From contig NC_045146.1 of NCBI RefSeq assembly GCF_008831285.2, positions 6,584,972 through 6,648,971 of the forward strand: a stretch of DNA of 64,000 bases. The letters run 5' to 3'. This DNA is from Nymphaea colorata. Lineage: Eukaryota > Streptophyta > Magnoliopsida > Nymphaeales > Nymphaeaceae. The notes below the pieces were generated by a model, which was not told the origin of the DNA, did not search any database, and saw only the letters and a program-made list of their open reading frames with translations. A program made the translations under genes and the position numbers. This document shows positions 10,991 to 21,451 of the stretch, piece by piece (within the stretch, counting starts at the first letter, position 1; every line of letters starts with the position of its first letter).

Positions 10991-13900
10991 TCTAGCCCCC
11001 TAGTGGGTCAAGGTAGACCACTAAAGGTGTGTGGGTTGATAAAACTCTCATTTGTGTTTTTTCTCACTCTCTATCAGCCCAGATTGTCTAGCTTGACATA
11101 TTTCTGATTGTTACTTCATTTATTGCAAATGTAGGATGGCACTAATTTGTTTACTTTGGACATAAAAGAAACATTACTTCTTTATCTGTTACTTGGTAGT
11201 TTACATATATATATATATATCTCCCTCACATTCACTTAATTTGTTTGATACTATCTCTCTTTCATGCTCAGTACTTAATTTGATATTTTCTTGCCTAAGT
11301 AGGGCCAAAAGTTGATGGGAACCGTTTAGGAAGTTGTGAGAACCTGGAAAAAAAACCTTCATGGATGACCTCCTAAAATAAAACTTGTCGCATTGGTGAA
11401 TGACATTAGTAACTATTGTAGTATAGAGGCTTGATGATTTTACACCCATGACATTGGTGTCATGGTAAGAAAATTAACTATTTTAAGACCCTCTTATCTA
11501 CCATTTCTTTTATGCTTGCACTAAAGTTAAGTTAAGGAACTCTAGTTTCAGTGTTCGCTTACATAGTTTGAACATTAGGTTTTTGTTTAAAATGATCACA
11601 TTGATGGTTTTTACAATATTGGGAATGCCTGATATATGAAGACAACATTGCTTGTGGTCAATTCTAGAACTAAGTCAGCTTTGCTAAAGTTAGCTCCCTT
11701 TAAAGATCTTGTCTCATATATAACAAAAAGATTTTCAGTTAGACTGGTGCTTAATGTTGTCCTTTTTAATGTGGTGCTTAAATTTCCTATTTTAATTGGT
11801 AGTTTAGATGTTGCATTAATATATTATGTTATATGGGGGAGCAATTCTACGAGCTTGATAACCTTTGATCGTGAAATTTTAAAATAGCTGACAATTGACA
11901 CATGGCATTCTCAAATTGCCACAAAATGCCAGTGTTGGTGCTAAGTTTCTTCGGTTTTTCTTCTTTTCATATATGAACTTCTTGAACAACCCGCTTGAAC
12001 AAAAATGTCATGGCTTATTTGGTTCAATCTTTACTAGTAAGCCTTCCTGTAGACAATGAAAGTTAGTTACCTTTGTCAATGGCATGTCCAAGGCTCCTGT
12101 AATCTTGATGATTTGTCAAAGAGTATTTTTCATACATTGAATGTGGGATGAGCACAAGTGAGTAGAGGATGTTTGCTTTGGTTTTCTTTCCAATAAAAGT
12201 TTGTAATGCATCAAGTAATGTGCTCACACCTATTATTCATTTTATCCCTTGTTGTAGACTTGTTATTTTTTATGCTCATGTACTCAATGAAGCTTTAACC
12301 ATTTATCATTTTTCCCCTAGTAGGTAGATTTGTGTTATTATTCCCAATAAACAATAATTTTTGAAAGATATATCTAGTTAGTGGAAATAATGTTATTATT
12401 GTGTTATATTTGCATCAACAATTAGCAGTTGTTGGGTATGCTTTTAATGTTCACATTTATTGACTTGACTGATCTCAGTCAATTATGTTTGCATATGTGT
12501 GAATCCCAAACTAGTTGCAAGCTTTCATGTTTCTTTCTTAGACAAAGTTTTAGTTTTCCTAACTATTTGAACTATTCTTGTATATTTTCTTCATTTCTGG
12601 ACAACTTACAACTCTATAGACAATTTTTTAGAAACAATTTATGAAATAAGGTATTAGTGAATAGAATTAATTTCTCAAGTGCTTTTCAGATGCTTGGTGA
12701 CATTAAAACATTATTAGTATGAATTTATAAGCTGATATATCAAGAACACAATATTTGCATAGAATTTTAGGTATACTCCTCATAATCCTGGGAGCAAAAT
12801 TTCTGGTTCCCATGTTGAAACCACAACATACATCTTATTTACAAGCCACGGTTTTGATAATATAGTGCCACGAAGAAGTCTCATGTTTCCCAAAGAAGCA
12901 TCTAAAAGTATGTTTTGGGCAAGGATTTTGTGGTTCCCACTCTGAACTCAGGGCTAGAACCCCATTTAGAACCCACGGTTTTGACAATGCAGTTCATTGA
13001 TGAGGTGGTGTTGACAGCCTTGTAATTGTTGGAAACTATGTAGTGCAACAAACATAAGATAGATATCAAAATCTAAAACTTGGACTGTAATGTTTTATTG
13101 TGAATCATGTCTATAACTTTTGGATTTTTTTCCCAGAGGCTTCCAATGCTAAATGGTTAGATATTGGGAAGAGGAAAAGAATGAGAGCCTCAAGCACCAT
13201 TAATTTTTCAAAATAAAAAGTGTTAGAACATTGGAGTCTTATCATGTATGTTCTCATTACACAACCTTCTATGTGAGTTTCATTTTTTGAAACAAGGCTT
13301 GAAATTCTGTTGAGGATTCAACAAATTGACTTTTATTTGCTAATCAAATCTCAACTTGGAAAAGCACCGGTAAATTAAGATCCATAGTATAAGTACTTGA
13401 GCTCTTCTTAAATTCCATTTCTATAACATTATCCATGGTTCCTTCCAACTCACCCCCACTGAAGAATGATGGAACTTGTAAATTAATTTCCTACTAGCAA
13501 TGAGCTTTGCTTGTGGTTGTGCTATTATAAGGACTTGGAGAAACACTTTCTTCCTTTTCCAACTTTTTTCCTTGGCTTTCTTTTTTGCATTTGTTTCTAA
13601 ATTTAGATGTTACAAAGCCCTTGTCAATTGTTAGTTTTTGTCTACTATTTAATGCCAGGGAAATTGTTGGAGAGGCTATGCTAAAGGCGCTTTTATAGCT
13701 AGTAATAATCTTAAGTTAGAGTTCATTTAATCTATAGAGGTAACATGTGAGAAGGTCTAGACTCTCCTGCTAGGGAAAAACAATTGGGAGATCAGAAAAT
13801 CTATTATCAAGAGAAGATTGAACATTAGATAGCTAAAAACATTGTTTTTTTTTTTAAAGTTTGCATAAATCTTGTGTATGTTCTTTTGATTTTATAAAAA

Positions 13901-14086
13901 TTATGTATATGACTGGACATATTATTTTATAAGTTTTGATAATGAAATCTATAATCTCTCTCTCTCTCTCTTATATATATATATATATTGTTTTCCTACG
14001 TTGAGCATCTAGTGTAGGGCATATGCTCCATCGCAAGCATCCAATCATGAGCAATCAAATGTTCATGATCTTTTTAACTTTTCTAC
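10991..14086. other. Long non-coding AT-rich stretch
   Basis: No exon or transposon domain recognised. It contains (AT)n around 11207-11220 and (TC)n(TA)n around 13955-13988. The small open frames have no recognisable motifs. Confidence 0.4.
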
Positions 14087-14107
14087 TTTTTTTTTTTTTT
14101 TTTTTTT
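14087..14107 (-). other. A-run terminating the copia remnant
   Basis: Twenty-one T residues on the plus strand (A on the copia strand) directly follow the end of the RNase H similarity where a polypurine tract and 3' LTR would be expected. This could be slippage or a poly(A) tail from an internally polyadenylated template. No matching duplication at the other end was seen. Confidence 0.5.
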
Positions 14108-15093
14108 GCAGTCAGATGGTTCGTTCTCTTATGGAACACATGATTTAATGAAATGTGGACAACAACTTGATTATCACACGAAATTGATACCAGTAAAGAG
14201 TGATCTATGCTCAAACCTTGAAGAAGAGCTTTTAACCAAACAACTTCACATGTAGTGTTAGCTAGACCAATACTCAGCTTCAGCTAAGGAGCATGCAACG
14301 ATATGTTGTGTTCTAGTTTTCTATGAGATAGGTGCCTTTCCTATGAACACCACATAATTAGTAACAGATCTTCTAGTTCTTTTGCAGGCAGCCTAGTCTG
14401 CATATCAAAACACCCTCAATTACAATGAATTTGTGGAAAGAAATAAGATCCCTTGGCCTAGATTACTCTTTAAATATCTAACCGTCTCAATGCTGCTTCC
14501 CAATGATTTCTATATGGTTTCTACATAAATCTGCTCAACACATTTACAGTAAAAAGAATGTCAGGACAAGTAATAGGCTAGTATATCAGCTTACCTATTA
14601 GATGTCAATACTTGATAGCATCCTTCATTGGCTCACCATCAATTTGAGACAAAAAATGATTTTGTTCGATTGGAGTTTTTGCATTTTTGGCATTAAGTAA
14701 ACCAACTTCTTCCAAAATGTCCAATGTATATTGCCTCTATAACAGAAACATATCGCTGCTACTTCTTGCAAGTTCAATTCCTAAAAAATATTTCAACTTA
14801 CCTAAATTTTTCATGTGAAAAACTTGATTTAAGTAGGCTTTGAAGCCATCAATTTGATCATCTTGATTTCCTTGAATAATAAGGTGATCAACATGTACTA
14901 AAACTGCAATGAAGGAGTTGCCTTGCACTAAAGCAAAAAGCGAATAATTTGACTTTGATTAAGCAAATCCATATTTTATGGGTGCATTAGAGAAACCAAT
15001 TCCTTGGTGCTAGCCTGAGGCCGTAGAGAGATTTATTTAATTTGCATACTCTTCTTTCTCCCTATGCATCATATTCTTGTGGAAGCAGCATAT
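14108..15093 (-). pseudogene. Copia RT (C-terminal half) and RNase H, decayed
   Basis: Starting at the insertion point and reading left on the minus strand: a stretch with the LNKSLYGLRLAPRNW motif, the active-site region read as LVHVDHLIIQGN (normally YVDD; here HVDH, so the catalytic pair is damaged), the block MKNLGKLKYFLGIELARS (residues of the 14928-14737 frame), and an RNase H-like end containing LANTTCEVVWLKALL and ISCDNQVVVHISLN. Several stops interrupt it. It continues the RT begun at 31051-31270. Confidence 0.8.
15089..15093. repeat. Left target-site duplication CATAT
   Basis: CATAT immediately before the TG of the left LTR matches CATAT at 31051-31055 immediately after the CA of the right LTR. 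A 5-bp duplication is standard for Ty3/gypsy integrase. Confidence 0.9.
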
Positions 15094-15256
15094 TGTAATC
15101 ACCCCAAATTTTTCTAAAGGACTATGATGTTTTATCCAAATGCGAAATTCAAATTTAGGCACAAGATTTCCAAAATACTACTCTCAGATCCAAATTAAAT
15201 CCAAAATACTACTTTTAGATCCAAAACCCAAGTTCAGATCCAAATCAATCATTTAA

Positions 15257-15744
15257 GACCGATTTGCCCTTCCTTTTGACCATAAAACCTCCTTTAGAGG
15301 GTGATTTTAGTCTTTTTCAAACAAGACCGATTTGCCCCTCCTTTTGACCAAAAAAACCTTCTTTTAGAGGGTGATTTTAGTCTTTTTCAAACAAGACCGA
15401 TTTGCCCCTCCTTTTGACCAAAAAAACCTTCTTTTAGAGGGTGATTTTAGTCTTTTTCAAACAAGACCGATTTGCCCCTCCTCTTGACCAAAAAACCTTC
15501 TTTTAGAGGGTGATTTTAGTCTTTTTTTTTAAACAAGACCGATTTGCCCCTCCTTTTGACCAAAAAACCTTCTTTTAGAGGGTGATTTTAGTCTTTTTGG
15601 TAAACAAGACCGATTTGCCCCTCCTTTTGACCAAAAAACCTTCTTTTAGAGGGTGATTTTAGTCTTTTTGGGTGGACAAGACTCATTTGCCCTTCCTTTT
15701 GGCCAAAAAATCTCTTTTTGGAGGGTGATTTTAGTCTTTTTAGG
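15257..15744 (+). repeat. Seven ~70-bp tandem units upstream of the LTR TATA box
   Basis: Units starting near 15257, 15325, 15395, 15465, 15538, 15608 and 15680 share gaccgatttgcccctccttt, a ttttagagggtgatttta block and agtcttttt. The last is diverged (actcatttgcccttcc). Their place just upstream of the TATA box, in presumed U3, is where enhancer repeats sit in LTRs. The 3' LTR keeps the same seven. Confidence 0.85.
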
Positions 15745-15785
15745 TCAAAAAAATTCAAATTTTGGGTTTTGGCTCCAAAATCCTC

Positions 15786-15793
15786 TATAAATA
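15786..15793 (+). promoter_or_regulatory. TATA box of the 5' LTR promoter
   Basis: TATAAATA lies in the context tcctctataaatacccccc just after the tandem units. Transcription would start about 30 bases downstream (near 15820), leaving a leader of about 2.7 kb before the LTR end. Confidence 0.7.
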
Positions 15794-16120
15794 CCCCCCC
15801 ATATCCCCCCTCTTGGGCAAGATTGGTCCTTGGGAGAAACTCTAGTGTATTCTCACTTGAAGACTTAGAGTTTCTCTTGAGCTCTCTCTCTCTCTCCCTC
15901 TTCCTCTTTTCATTTCCTTCTCCAACTTAGAGCAAGCACTTTTGGAGCTTCATTCAAAAGAGGATCTTCAAGTAAAGGTGTTCATCTTCCTTAAGTCATT
16001 TCCTATTAGAGGTATGTAATCTTCATCTCTCTCATTTCTCTCTTCTTTCTTTTCATTAATGTTCTTATTATTATGTTATTTCTTTCTCTTAAACATAGTG
16101 TTGTTGTTGTTTTCATTTTC

Positions 16121-16882
16121 TCTTCTCATCTTCATCTCCCCATGGCCAAAGGAGATATCACTCAACCTCTTTTTAGAGACAAGAGGCTATGCTCAAATGC
16201 ACCGGGAGCATGAGAAGATGAGATGATATCTTATTTTATGATTAAATCATGTTCTTTCAAGTATTCTTGTTGTTCTTGTTCTTTCTCTATATTAATATCT
16301 TATTGCTCTTTCTTCTCTTCAATAATATATTCTTGTTGTTGTTATTCTTTTCCTTAATGAATATATTTTTGTTGTTATTGTTATTTCATTTCTTCAATAG
16401 TCTTGTCCTTGTTATTTTTTTTTTCTTTCTTCTTCCTCTTCCCATGACCAAAGGAGATAGCCCTCAATCTCTTTTTAGAGACAAGAGGCTATGCTCAAGT
16501 GCATTGGGAGTGTGAAAAGATGAGAAGATCTTTCGTTTCATGATTGAATCATGTTTTCTATTTTATTAAATATAACATTGTATCTCTTTCTATATTTTCT
16601 TCTCATCTTCATCTCCCCACGGCTAGAAAAGGTAGCTCTCAATCTCTTTTTAGAGACAAGAGGCTATACTCAAAGTGCACCGGGAGCATGGAAAGATGAG
16701 ATGATCTTTCATTTTAATCATGTTCTTTCTTTTCATGAATACATTCTTATTGTTTTTTTTTTGTTTCCTCTTATTTTCCCCTCTTCCTCATTTCTCCATG
16801 GCCAAAAGAGATATCTCTCAATCTCTATTTTGGAGTCAAGAGGCTATACTCAAGTGCACCGGGAACATGAGAAGATGAAGTG
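16121..16882 (+). repeat. Four spaced copies of a structured ~100-bp leader unit
   Basis: Copies near 16121-16224, 16424-16529, 16598-16708 and 16785-16882 share ccatggccaaaggagata, ctctttttagagacaagagg, ctatgctcaa and gcaccgggagcatg. Copy 1 is bracketed by tctcatcttc and gaagatgaga, a 10-bp inverted repeat that would close a hairpin; inside, cctctt/aagagg and ctct/agag can also pair. The spacers are T-rich and differ. They lie in transcribed leader if the TATA box is used. Confidence 0.75.
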
Positions 16883-18414
16883 GTATATCAATTCATAGTT
16901 ACATCATGTCTTCCCTCCTAATTGAACTTTGTTTTTCCATCATTCTCTTTCTTTCTTTCATTCCTTGAATGTTATCTATAAATTATGCACGCATGATTGC
17001 TTGGTTCTTTACTTACATGTGAATGTATGGCGGGAATGAGAGTGTGGTTTAGGGACTCTTTATTTTCATGTTAATTTTTGAGGTTGGGACTTGTCTAACC
17101 CGGGATAAACCTTCACGAAAATGTACATATTAATATGCATTTTCATGACATTTTGCGCTAGATTCTTTCTTAATCATCACATTAGGAACCCTAACGAGTG
17201 CTTCGTTATGTTGCTTGTTTTCTTTCATACCCAACGGTGGAAGAAATATATCCCTTACAACAAACTAAATAATAACATTCTATATTTATATAAATCATAT
17301 TTTCCAAAACATTTTCAAAAAGAACCTTCTAATATGGCCTTAGGGACTTAGCTTAAACTCTTGCATGAGTCCAAGCTCCCCTCCGGCCCACATTAAATTT
17401 GAAGTTGGTAATTTTAAGTTGTTCGTTGATTTTTTTTAATCTTGTGAAGGTATGGATGTATACACATGTTATATACATTTATGCCAACATGATGACCCCC
17501 ATCTTTCTCTCTCTATGCTTTCACTTTCTATTTTATAAATTTTCATATGTGCATGAATACGTATGTACATGTGTTCCATCTCCTCTCTTTCAAATATTTA
17601 TTCCTCTTTTCAAGACAAATATCTTCTCTTATAACATTTCTCATACCCATATATGCGTATGATATTTTTCTTTTCCTCTAAAATCTCTCTTTCTCTTCGA
17701 ATCAATACATCTTTTTCTCTTTATATGTGATGATATGTACACAAATATGCATGTCTTTCTCTATATCTCTCTCTTTCCTTTCATAAGAGTGTTTTATCTC
17801 TTGTATTCTTCTTAACATTCTCATCTCATGAACTTTCTATTTACCAACTTCAATAAGACCACAAATCAAGTAATGACCCAATATTGGAATCATGCTTGAT
17901 GGTCTACAATCTCTATCCATTTTCAAAAACTTTTCCTTCTTATATATAATAATTATAACAACGAAATCTTAGATGTATGTTGTGGTAGGAATGATATTAG
18001 ATGAATGTTGTGGTAGGAATGTTTTACTTTTTTCAATCATATAGGGTAAATGCATTCATGCATTCTCACCCACTTTATTTCACTTATGATCACAAGCACC
18101 TCTCTAAAAGAACTTAAGCAAGAAGGGATGGAGCTCTAGCTAGGTGGTAACCGAATTAGAGCAAAATCTCAAACCTACTTAAAGTCTTAAGAGAACACTA
18201 AAGTGATTTCAAAATGTTTTCACAAGTTTTTCAAATGATATTTACTAGTTTCACTTTTTCCTCAAAACATTTCACTTTTTCAAGCAATTCTTCAAGAACC
18301 TTTTCAAAAGTTTGAAACTCCAAACTTTCAATATTTTCTACACCGCATATAGAATCAAAAAGATGTTTAAGTTAAAACGAAATGCATCAATGATAAACAT
18401 AGTCCTTGGGTTGA

Positions 18415-18475
18415 TTACCCCCGGTAAAGGCGCCGGGAATGGTCGATCCTCGTACCGACGGGCGAGTCCCTTTCT
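18415..18475 (+). other. GC-rich conserved box near the LTR end
   Basis: A GC-rich island inside an AT-rich LTR. cccgg and ccggg flank taaaggcg in a small stem-loop with a GGCGCC palindrome, followed by gatcctcgtaccgacgggcg. It is identical in both LTRs (30917-30975). Its location just upstream of the PBS fits an RNA dimerisation or packaging signal, but this is inference. Confidence 0.4.
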
Positions 18476-18549
18476 TTCCTCTTTCAAAACAAAAACCTTA
18501 TTTTTCTGGAGCACTCCAAAACCAATGAAAATTTTGGGATGCAAACAGA

Positions 18550-18567
18550 TGGCGACCGTGATGGGAC
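18550..18567 (+). other. Primer binding site
   Basis: TGGCGACCGTGATGGGAC begins two bases after the 5' LTR. PBSs begin with TGG, the complement of the tRNA CCA end. TGGCGAC suits a tRNA-Arg such as Ogre elements use, but the remaining bases do not match the tRNA-Arg I recall closely, so the primer is unproven. Confidence 0.7.
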
Positions 18568-19195
18568 CCGTTATCGTTTGGCTATGATTATAATTGATGC
18601 ATTTTCAATAATTTGAACATCTCATACATTGCCAATGATAAAGCATGTCCCCTCTTTTGGCCTCGACCCCATTGGCATTTCATTGTATTGTTTGGTGATT
18701 GTGATTGTGATTGTTTTCTTGCACATAAGACTAATTGAGAAGGATCAATCATGTTCACACATATCTATGATCACATACCACCCTTCTCAATTTAGGAGTT
18801 GTTTGAAAACCATGTTTGCTCTTCTATTTTAATCTTCAAACTTAGGCAACATTGCATTAGAGACAACTCATTTTATATGATTTCTTATATTTCAAAATTC
18901 CTCATACCTATTTGTCCCGGTCATCATGTTGCCGGGCTTGGTCTTTGGCGGTAGCACAAGACTAAGCCTTACAACTAGACCACACCTTGGGCGGAAACGC
19001 CCTCTCGTTAGTACCATGAGTGGTAATTTATGGTATATCGACGAGTGATCAAGAAGAAGTTGATGAGCTATACCTTTATTTGCCTAAGGAAGAATCTATG
19101 CTCGTACTAAGCCATTTGGGTAAGGTATATAAGCATAACTTGATATCGGATTATCGTGATATAAAATTATCTCAATTAGGTTCCTATACCCAATT

Positions 19196-19231
<36 letters not shown>

Positions 19232-19367
19232 GATAGATGTTTATGTGCGTGAAACCTTATGTGATGATTTGCAACCTCATTCCGCACATCTACCTCATAT
19301 TGTCTTTGTCAACATAGTCAATGTTTTCCATTAATTCCATCTTTATCTTTTAGAGTCATCATTCAAG
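18568..19367 (+). other. Leader between PBS and the extra ORF
   Basis: It contains gcgg/ccgc-type short inverted motifs (ttgggcggaaacgccctctc near 18987) and a run of 28 A at 19200-19227. No conserved protein was recognised. The open frame at 19020-19334 includes the A-run and is doubtful. Confidence 0.5.
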
Positions 19368-20456
19368 ATGTATTCTTTCCAACGTGGTGTCACATTCCCT
19401 TATGATCACATCCTCTTTGGGGAATGTCCCAAACGGTCCACCTACATTTCTCTTGAGTCTCAACCTTTGGCTCCCGAATGGTATCGGACTTGGCATCCCA
19501 CCTTCTCTCGGATGTTTCCTTCTTACTTTGAAGAATGTGGGCTAGAGACAGTGGCAGTTGGAGGAATGCAGTCAGTTGATGGAAATTTGGTACATGCAAT
19601 CGCCGAGCGTTGGAACCCAAGGACCTCCTCTTTTTGGTTTCCATGGGGAGAAATGACAATATTACTAGATGAATTTGCCGAAATACTAGACCTCCCTACC
19701 CCAACTTGTGACCCAAATGATCTATTGGAAAAACAATTCCTTATGAACCCAACCAAGGTCAATGCAAATGACCTCATTGCTCACTTTACTGGACGGAAAA
19801 CTTGGCCTTTAGTAGAAAACCATGAAAATCAAAGCATCAACATGAAAAATTTGTATGAAGAATTTGGAACCTATGTTGAACCTTCTACCCTACCTCGAAA
19901 AGCCATAGGGAGAATTAAACATTGTATGATGCTCTGCATAGTAGGAGTGACCCTTTTTACCAATGGAAGTGACCTTTTAGATGTCCGTATTGCCCAACTT
20001 TTTCGAGTATGAGGGCATAGAGGGACCCGACACTTGTCAGTAGCAATGACAGCTTTAGCCTTCCTTTACCGAGGACTCACTCGCTTTACCATTGGAGATA
20101 TCGACTTCATAGAAGGATGCACATATGCTTTACAATTGTGGTTCCTCAAGCATGCGGGACCCCAAGCCAGTCTATTCAGAAACACTGATGGATCATTAAC
20201 AACCTTGGATCAATACCGTCGTTTGATCGAGCAATTGAATGAAGGAGAGATCATTTGGGATTATTGTGATCGTCGGCAGAGCCTACCTCGATACACTCAC
20301 CATCATCATGGGCGTACCACACTCTTGGGCCCTTACTTCATAGTTGATTATTGTGCTGATAGATGTATGAGACAGTTCTCTCAAAGACAGAAGATGGTCT
20401 CTATGCATGCACCAATTGGAGCTATTCCTGAATTTGACCTTAGTTCTCCTCAATGA
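19368..20456 (+). pseudogene. Extra ORF with plant mobile domain (PMD), one in-frame stop
   Basis: A 363-codon frame interrupted by a single TGA at 20010-20012; both halves are in the same frame. Residues ~80-110 (WNPRTSSFWFPWGEMTILLD, then FAEILDLP) match the signature of the plant mobile domain (also called aminotransferase-like; PF10536), in which a hydrophobic WGEMT-type motif precedes a conserved LGLP-like turn. The block MLCIVGVTLFTN (about residue 186) and, after the stop, ALAFLYRGLTRF and ALQLWFLKH fit the C-terminal helices of the same fold. Host PMD proteins such as MAIN and MAIL1 act in nuclear silencing and genome stability; PMDs are also carried by many plant transposons. Ogre-type elements carry an extra ORF at this position, whose role is unknown. 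The ATG at 19368 is the first good start. Lies about 290 bases upstream of the lysine-rich ORF. Confidence 0.75.
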
Positions 20457-20743
20457 ACGGCATTGTTTGCAGTAGCTCGACAAGAATGTAAGACACAAAT
20501 ATCATACACTTGGTTCATAGGCCCAGTGGTGAAGAAGGAATATGCTGAGTGGTGGGATGCCAACTGACCACCATCCATCCTTCCCTAAAAGTTTTATGTT
20601 GTCAACTTTGTATTCCTTCTGTCGTTGTCATCTTTATTAGTGTCTATGGATGTAACTTTTAAAACTTGTAATGCAATATGAACCTTCATTTTGTCATCAT
20701 TTCCATCCAATAACTCTATTTTCTTATGTCATAAGGTGAATAC

Positions 20744-21451
20744 TTGAAAGCCAACAAGATGGTTGAAACTAGATCGCAAGCTAAGCAGACTCCTCAAAAC
20801 GAGGCTTCATCCTCTGAACTCCGTCCAGAAACACTTGGCCTCCCAGCAATCGAGCCAGAAGCTTACTATATGTTCCGTTTGTTCATGGAGCGATTTATGA
20901 AGGAGCAAGAAGAGCAAAAGGCTTTGATGGTTACTCCAGAGACGGATAATGAAAAGACTGCCAAGCAGAAAAGAAAGAAGAAAAACAAGTCTTTTGTTGA
21001 GGATGAAGACCATTTGAGTTCAGATTCGACAACTAGTAAGGAAGAAAAACCCGAACTGTCTTCTCTCAAAAAGAAAAAGACAACAAAGAAAAATAAAAAG
21101 GAAAAAGATGTTATGATAGAAAACAGCTCACCCAGTCCTATCACCACTGAAAGTTCGGAAGAGAAGCCCAAAAGGAAGAGAAAACCTACCAAGAAAGTAA
21201 AAAAGACAAAGAAATACATCACTAGCAGCAGCTCAGACAGTGAGAGTTCTGAAGAAAAAGTAAAGGAGATCAAGGGCAAAAAGAAAAAGACTAAGCCAGA
21301 ATTGGTCGAATCAAGTGATGATGAAAGTCCGACTAAGCGCAGATTCTACGAAATGGAGAAAAGAATGAACAATCTTGAGCTTAGGGGAAGGGGAAACGTT
21401 CATACTCATGTGAGGACTACTACCTTGGCATTGAAGGAGACGAAGACGTGA
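20744..21451 (+). CDS. Lysine/serine/glutamate-rich ORF preceding Gag
   Basis: 235 codons. Residues ~1-65 are ordinary (METRSQAK-like start at MVETRSQAKQ, then YYMFRLFMERFMKEQEEQK). The middle 120 residues are runs of KKKK, KRKRK and SSSDSESS, predicted to be disordered and strongly basic with acidic serine patches suited to casein-kinase sites and nuclear import. The end (RFYEMEKRMNNLEL) could form a short coiled coil. It overlaps the Gag frame by four bases (GTGA at 21448-21451), in a different frame. It may be the N-terminal part of Gag separated by a frameshift, or a distinct protein reached by reinitiation or frameshifting. No homologue is recognised. RNA or chromatin binding is only an inference from charge. 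Confidence 0.6.
   Translation: MKANKMVETRSQAKQTPQNEASSSELRPETLGLPAIEPEAYYMFRLFMERFMKEQEEQKALMVTPETDNEKTAKQKRKKKNKSFVEDEDHLSSDSTTSKEEKPELSSLKKKKTTKKNKKEKDVMIENSSPSPITTESSEEKPKRKRKPTKKVKKTKKYITSSSSDSESSEEKVKEIKGKKKKTKPELVESSDDESPTKRRFYEMEKRMNNLELRGRGNVHTHVRTTTLALKETKT

Larger units (their letters stand above)
15094..18547 (+). repeat. 5' LTR of the Ogre-like element (3,454 bp)
   Basis: It begins tgtaatcaccccaaattttt and ends gggatgcaaaca. It is nearly identical to 27617-31050. Two indels explain the whole length difference: the right copy lacks 51 bp present at 17011-17061 (between tcttt microhomologies) and has an extra 31-bp tandem duplication near 27731. Short frames inside (16249-16515, 17121-17351, 18312-18587 and others) recur in both LTRs and are not genes. 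Confidence 0.95.

Noticed and set aside
16249-18587. Several ORFs of 70-115 codons in the LTR
   Set aside because: Repeated in both LTRs, T-rich translations, no domains.
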